Shown here one piece after another: positions 6,560 to 7,557 of a stretch of DNA of 7,557 bases. Source of the stretch: an uncultured Clostridia bacterium (lineage in GTDB: Bacteria; Bacillota; Clostridia; Oscillospirales; Oscillospiraceae); contig CALZCW010000023.1 of the NCBI GenBank assembly GCA_945635805.1, forward strand, positions 1-7,557, written 5' to 3'. How positions within the stretch are numbered: the first letter of the stretch is position 1; every line of letters starts with the position of its first letter. Position numbers and translations under genes: made by a program. Under the pieces are notes generated by a model, which did not search any database, was not told the origin of the DNA, and saw only the letters and a program-made list of their open reading frames with translations.

Positions 6560-6670
6560 TTATTTACGGTTCTGGTCGTTCTTCTGATTCTGCTGATTCT
6601 GCTGGTTCTTGTTCTGCTCGTTCTGATTGCGGTTCTGGTTGTTCTGCTGATTCTGGTTACGGTTTTCCAT
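6560..6670 (-). CDS. 36-residue Asn/Gln-rich microprotein of unknown function
   Basis: An intact short ORF from ATG (6668-6670) to TAA (6560-6562), with GGAGG 9 bases upstream of the start and an intrinsic terminator 11 bases after the stop. The product begins MENRNQNQQNNQNRNQ and has 14 Asn and 12 Gln in 36 residues (72%). All the rest are charged (3 Arg, 3 Lys, 2 Glu, 1 Asp) apart from Met1, so it has no hydrophobic core and is surely disordered. Both AAC/AAT and CAG codons are used, giving an imperfect repeat of AAC-CAG units. A forespore-type promoter lies just upstream and spoVAE ends 69 bases before it. Gln/Asn richness recalls gamma-type small acid-soluble spore proteins, but it lacks their repeat sequence and protease site, so the function is unknown. 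Confidence 0.8.
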   Translation of the reverse strand: MENRNQNQQNNQNRNQNEQNKNQQNQQNQKNDQNRK

Positions 6671-6695
6671 GAATGAAATCCTCCAAATTCTTTTT

Positions 6696-6710
6696 GCGGT
6701 GTCTTACCGC
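6696..6710 (-). other. Small hairpin at the predicted 5' end of the microprotein mRNA
   Basis: GCGGT and ACCGC form a perfect 5-bp stem with a 5-base loop, directly after the predicted start point of the promoter at 6716-6745 and 12 bases before the GGAGG. It is followed by A-rich, not T-rich, sequence on the - strand, so it is not a terminator. A 5'-end stabilising hairpin is possible. Confidence 0.4.
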
Positions 6711-6715
6711 TTGCT

Positions 6716-6745
6716 TAGTATGCCCGGTTTCCTCTTGATTATTTA
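6716..6745 (-). promoter_or_regulatory. Candidate sigma-G/sigma-F (forespore) promoter of the microprotein gene
   Basis: On the - strand, TAAATA (6740-6745) and CATACTA (6716-6722) are separated by 17 bases. The sigma-G consensus is TGnATA / CATACTA with about 17-18 spacing, so this is one mismatch in the -35 and a perfect -10. The same bases GGGCATACTA also fit the sigma-F -10 pattern GGnnAnAnTA. The -35 overlaps the stop codon of spoVAE. The predicted leader is about 40 bases. Confidence 0.65.
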
Positions 6746-7092
6746 TCCTTCTGCTTAAAGACCAGACTGGCCAGCCAGCCGAAGATCACGGCGGCGGCGA
6801 TCCCTCCGGCTGCCGCGCAAAGTCCGCCGGTAAAGATACCCCAGAAACCGTCGCGGATCACGTGCTCCTTGACGCCCTTGGCGATGAGATTGCCAAAGCC
6901 GGTCAGAGGGACCGTGGCACCTGCGCCTGCGAAGTCAACGAGCTTGGGATAGACGCCGATGGCCCCGAGGAATACGCCGGCCACCACATAGGCAACCAGA
7001 ATCCGGGCGGGGGTCAGCTTGGTTTTGTCGATGAGGATCTGGCCGATGAGGCAGAAAGCGCCGCCGACCAAAAAGGCCCACAGATATTCCAT
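6739..7092 (-). CDS. spoVAE: Stage V sporulation protein AE (SpoVAE)
   Basis: Inner forespore membrane component of the SpoVA system, needed for Ca-dipicolinic acid uptake in the forespore and release at germination. The 117 residues match the family length. Hydrophobic segments lie at about 4-21, 29-48, 56-72 (the loop FAGAGATVPLTGFGN is a family hallmark) and 84-112, ending in the basic KQKDK tail. AAAGGAG lies 8 bases before the ATG at 7092, inside the last codons of spoVAD, whose stop is 4 bases upstream. The order spoVAD-spoVAE is the classic operon order, and translation is coupled. No clear terminator follows, so some readthrough into the Asn/Gln microprotein is likely. The assignment is confident. 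Confidence 0.95.
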   Translation of the reverse strand: MEYLWAFLVGGAFCLIGQILIDKTKLTPARILVAYVVAGVFLGAIGVYPKLVDFAGAGATVPLTGFGNLIAKGVKEHVIRDGFWGIFTGGLCAAAGGIAAAVIFGWLASLVFKQKDK

Positions 7093-7096
7093 ACGC

Positions 7097-7557
7097 TCAG
7101 CTCCTTTCCGTGAAGATGGACACGGCGTGGCAGACTGCCGGGACGGATTCGCCCTGCTGGGTGCTCAGGGGCGAGAGCAGCGCGCCCGTGCCGCAGAACA
7201 GCAGCCGGTTAAGCTGGCCGCGCCGCATGCGGCCCAGCAGATGACCGCACAGAACGCTGGCACTGCAGCCGCAGCCGCTGCCGCCGCAGTGAACGTCCTG
7301 CTTTTCCAGATCATAGATCATCATGCCGCAGTCCTGGTAGCGCTGACCCAGCTTTACGCCGTCTTTTTCAAAAAGCTCCGCCACCACCTGATGGCCTAGC
7401 TTGCCCAGATCGCCGGTGACGATCAGGTCGTAATCCTCCGGCCCGAGGCCCAGGTCGTCAAAATGTGCCCGGATCGTCTCGTAGGCGGCGGGCGCCATCG
7501 CTGCGCCCATGTTGTTTGCGTCCTTGATGCCAGCGTCAACGATGGAGCCGACGGTGG
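7097..7557 (-). CDS. spoVAD: Stage V sporulation protein AD (SpoVAD), C-terminal part
   Basis: The visible 152 residues are the C-terminal part of a protein normally about 340 residues long; the N-terminus is off the right edge. An ATG at 7510 is internal: upstream codons in the same frame read TVGSIVDAGIKDANN, which belongs to the family. SpoVAD has a thiolase-like fold and binds dipicolinic acid on the forespore membrane. Visible hallmarks are NMGAAMAPAA, YDLIVTGDLGKLGHQV, YQDCGMMIYD and the Cys/Gly-rich HCGGSGCGCSASVL, followed by LLFCGTGALLSP near the C-terminus. The TGA stop at 7097 is 4 bases before spoVAE, within the same operon. Its promoter is not in the window. Confidence 0.95.
   Translation of the reverse strand, partial: TVGSIVDAGIKDANNMGAAMAPAAYETIRAHFDDLGLGPEDYDLIVTGDLGKLGHQVVAELFEKDGVKLGQRYQDCGMMIYDLEKQDVHCGGSGCGCSASVLCGHLLGRMRRGQLNRLLFCGTGALLSPLSTQQGESVPAVCHAVSIFTERS

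Noticed and set aside
6560..6670. Asn/Gln codon run as a CRISPR-like or tandem DNA repeat
   Set aside because: The units are irregular mixtures of Asn and Gln codons interrupted by Arg, Lys, Glu and Asp codons, with no constant repeat or spacer length. A coding explanation is sufficient.
6410..6676. + strand frame encoding a Leu/Val/Ile-rich run like a transmembrane peptide
   Set aside because: The hydrophobic run is only the complement of the Asn/Gln codons of the microprotein. There is no convincing ribosome binding site, and the frame crosses the start of the 143-residue gene and a terminator.
7097..7510. ATG at 7510 as the start of a short 137-residue protein
   Set aside because: The frame stays open to the window edge, and the upstream codons encode conserved SpoVAD sequence, so this ATG is internal.

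Overview
The window looks like part of the chromosome of a GC-rich, spore-forming anaerobic Firmicute, probably class Clostridia and plausibly an Oscillospiraceae-type gut bacterium. The reasons are spoVAD and spoVAE, a SleC-type clostridial cortex-lytic enzyme, a Gram-positive signal peptide with SLH wall anchors, strong AGGAGG-type ribosome binding sites, and sporulation-like promoter motifs. The genus is inference.

Layout: positions 1-1453 (+ strand) hold the end of a polar amino-acid ABC transporter operon: the last codons of a probable substrate-binding protein, the permease, and the ATPase. A strong bidirectional hairpin (about 1452-1501) separates it from everything to the right, which is on the - strand. 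In the direction of transcription (right to left) the - strand genes are spoVAD (5' end outside the window), spoVAE, an unannotated 36-residue Asn/Gln-rich microprotein, a 143-residue helical protein of unknown function, a SleC-like cortex-lytic system split over two ORFs (pro-domain, then SpoIID-like catalytic domain plus two peptidoglycan-binding modules), a small protein of two more peptidoglycan-binding modules, and a secreted CotH-kinase-like protein with three SLH domains.

How they fit together: SpoVAD/SpoVAE belong to the machinery that moves Ca-dipicolinic acid into the forespore and out during germination. SleC-type enzymes degrade the cortex peptidoglycan in the same germination programme, and the extra peptidoglycan-binding protein could be an accessory targeting factor. 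Two promoters with sporulation-sigma character are visible: a sigma-G/sigma-F-like one (6716-6745) before the Asn/Gln microprotein and a sigma-E/sigma-K-like one (5949-5976) before the SleC pro-domain. The CotH-SLH gene instead has a vegetative-looking extended -10 promoter (3806-3833), so it may be a separate transcription unit of the growing cell surface.

Most unusual points: (1) the SleC pro-domain and enzyme are in separate, -1-shifted ORFs meeting at a GGGG tract, so a one-base slip or indel would fuse them; (2) the 36-residue, 72% Asn+Gln ORF has its own forespore-type promoter and terminator; (3) a CotH-like kinase domain is fused to SLH anchors. There is no mobile element, CRISPR array, tRNA or rRNA, and no gene-free stretch over 300 bases.
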